DNA from: Dyella_B sp035690825
Lineage (GTDB): Bacteria; Pseudomonadota; Gammaproteobacteria; Xanthomonadales; Rhodanobacteraceae
Assembly (NCBI RefSeq): GCF_051954575.1
Contig: NZ_JBQCHP010000133.1
Span: 1 to 22,153 of the forward strand
Reading direction: 5' to 3'
Length of the DNA stretch: 22,153 nt
Below the pieces are notes generated by a model. That model had not been told where the DNA came from. It ran no database searches and worked only from the letters and a program-made list of their open reading frames with translations. The stretch's first letter is position 1. Each line of letters starts with the position of its first letter. Position numbers and translations under genes: made by a program. Positions 21,978 to 22,153 of this stretch are shown here, one piece after another.

Positions 21978-22078
21978 GTTGTCGTTGAGTGGCTGGCAGG
22001 TGGCAGTGCGTGGCGCAGCCTTGGCTTATCTGCCAAGGCAAGCCGCGCGCTGCCGCATGGCGCCCACTCAACGACAAC
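21978..22078. repeat. Palindromic element upstream of the terpene synthase
   Basis: GTTGTCGTTGAGTGG (21978-21992) and its reverse complement (22064-22078) enclose about 70 nt. At the centre CCTTGGC (22019-22025) pairs with GCCAAGG (22032-22038) around a 6-nt loop. GC-rich flanks between can pair further. No credible gene overlaps it. The remaining sequence from 21875 to 22153 shows nothing else recognisable. Confidence 0.75.
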
Positions 22079-22153
22079 CCGAAGGGCCGGGTCAGTTTGC
22101 CCGCCATTCCGCTTCATCGCTTAAGTCGTTTACCGAAGTACACTCCTTCGCTC

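Noticed and set aside
21889..22107. 72-codon minus-strand open frame upstream of the terpene synthase
   Set aside because: It spans the palindromic element and its translation mirrors the repeat; no ribosome-binding site or domain was recognised.

Overview
The window comes from a high-GC gammaproteobacterium, most likely the Xanthomonadales (Rhodanobacteraceae type: Dyella, Frateuria, Luteibacter or Rhodanobacter). This is inferred from the GC-rich coding style, familiar protein families (PldA with an N-terminal Cys-pair domain, SlyD, PBP4/DacB, Fdt-type amino-sugar enzymes) and GTAG-headed REP hairpins like the SMAG elements of Stenotrophomonas. No rRNA, tRNA, CRISPR array, phage gene or intact insertion sequence was seen.

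Positions 1-7711 look like ordinary chromosome. In order they hold a YcaQ/AlkX-type DNA glycosylase cut by the window edge (-), a small secreted low-complexity protein (+) with a clear terminator, outer-membrane phospholipase A (+), an FAD monooxygenase (-), SlyD (-), a DinF-like MATE exporter (+) and PBP4 (+). Positions 7776-14109 are a seven-gene minus-strand glycan operon, transcribed fdtA, fdtB, wzx flippase, one GT2 glycosyltransferase, wzy polymerase, wzz, acetyltransferase. FdtA, FdtB and the acetyltransferase would make a dTDP-3-acetamido-3,6-dideoxyhexose (Fuc3NAc or Qui3NAc); the other four would build, flip and polymerise the repeat unit. Most junctions are 4-nt ATGA overlaps. REP inverted pairs sit before and after the acetyltransferase gene and supply stop codons to three genes. 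A third GTAG-bounded palindrome upstream of fdtA (14204-14308) is almost pure G and C homopolymer.

Positions 14414-18055 (+) form a redox and outer-membrane block: a cytochrome b561, a fused monohaem cytochrome-porin with Cyc2-like N-terminal architecture, a small periplasmic cytochrome c and a TorF-like beta-barrel. Together they could carry electrons between the cell surface and the inner membrane, and this is the most interesting candidate system here. The cytochrome c gene is bracketed by inverted repeats with a shared CCGGCGAACGCCG core.

Positions 18094-20788 hold a 172-nt hairpin-forming element followed by a translationally coupled ECF sigma factor, zinc-finger anti-sigma factor and secreted S8 protease. 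The last gene (20861-21874, -) is a type I terpene synthase, visibly more AT-rich than its neighbours, with a strong ribosome-binding site and a further palindromic element upstream. Its usual partners are not visible before the window ends.
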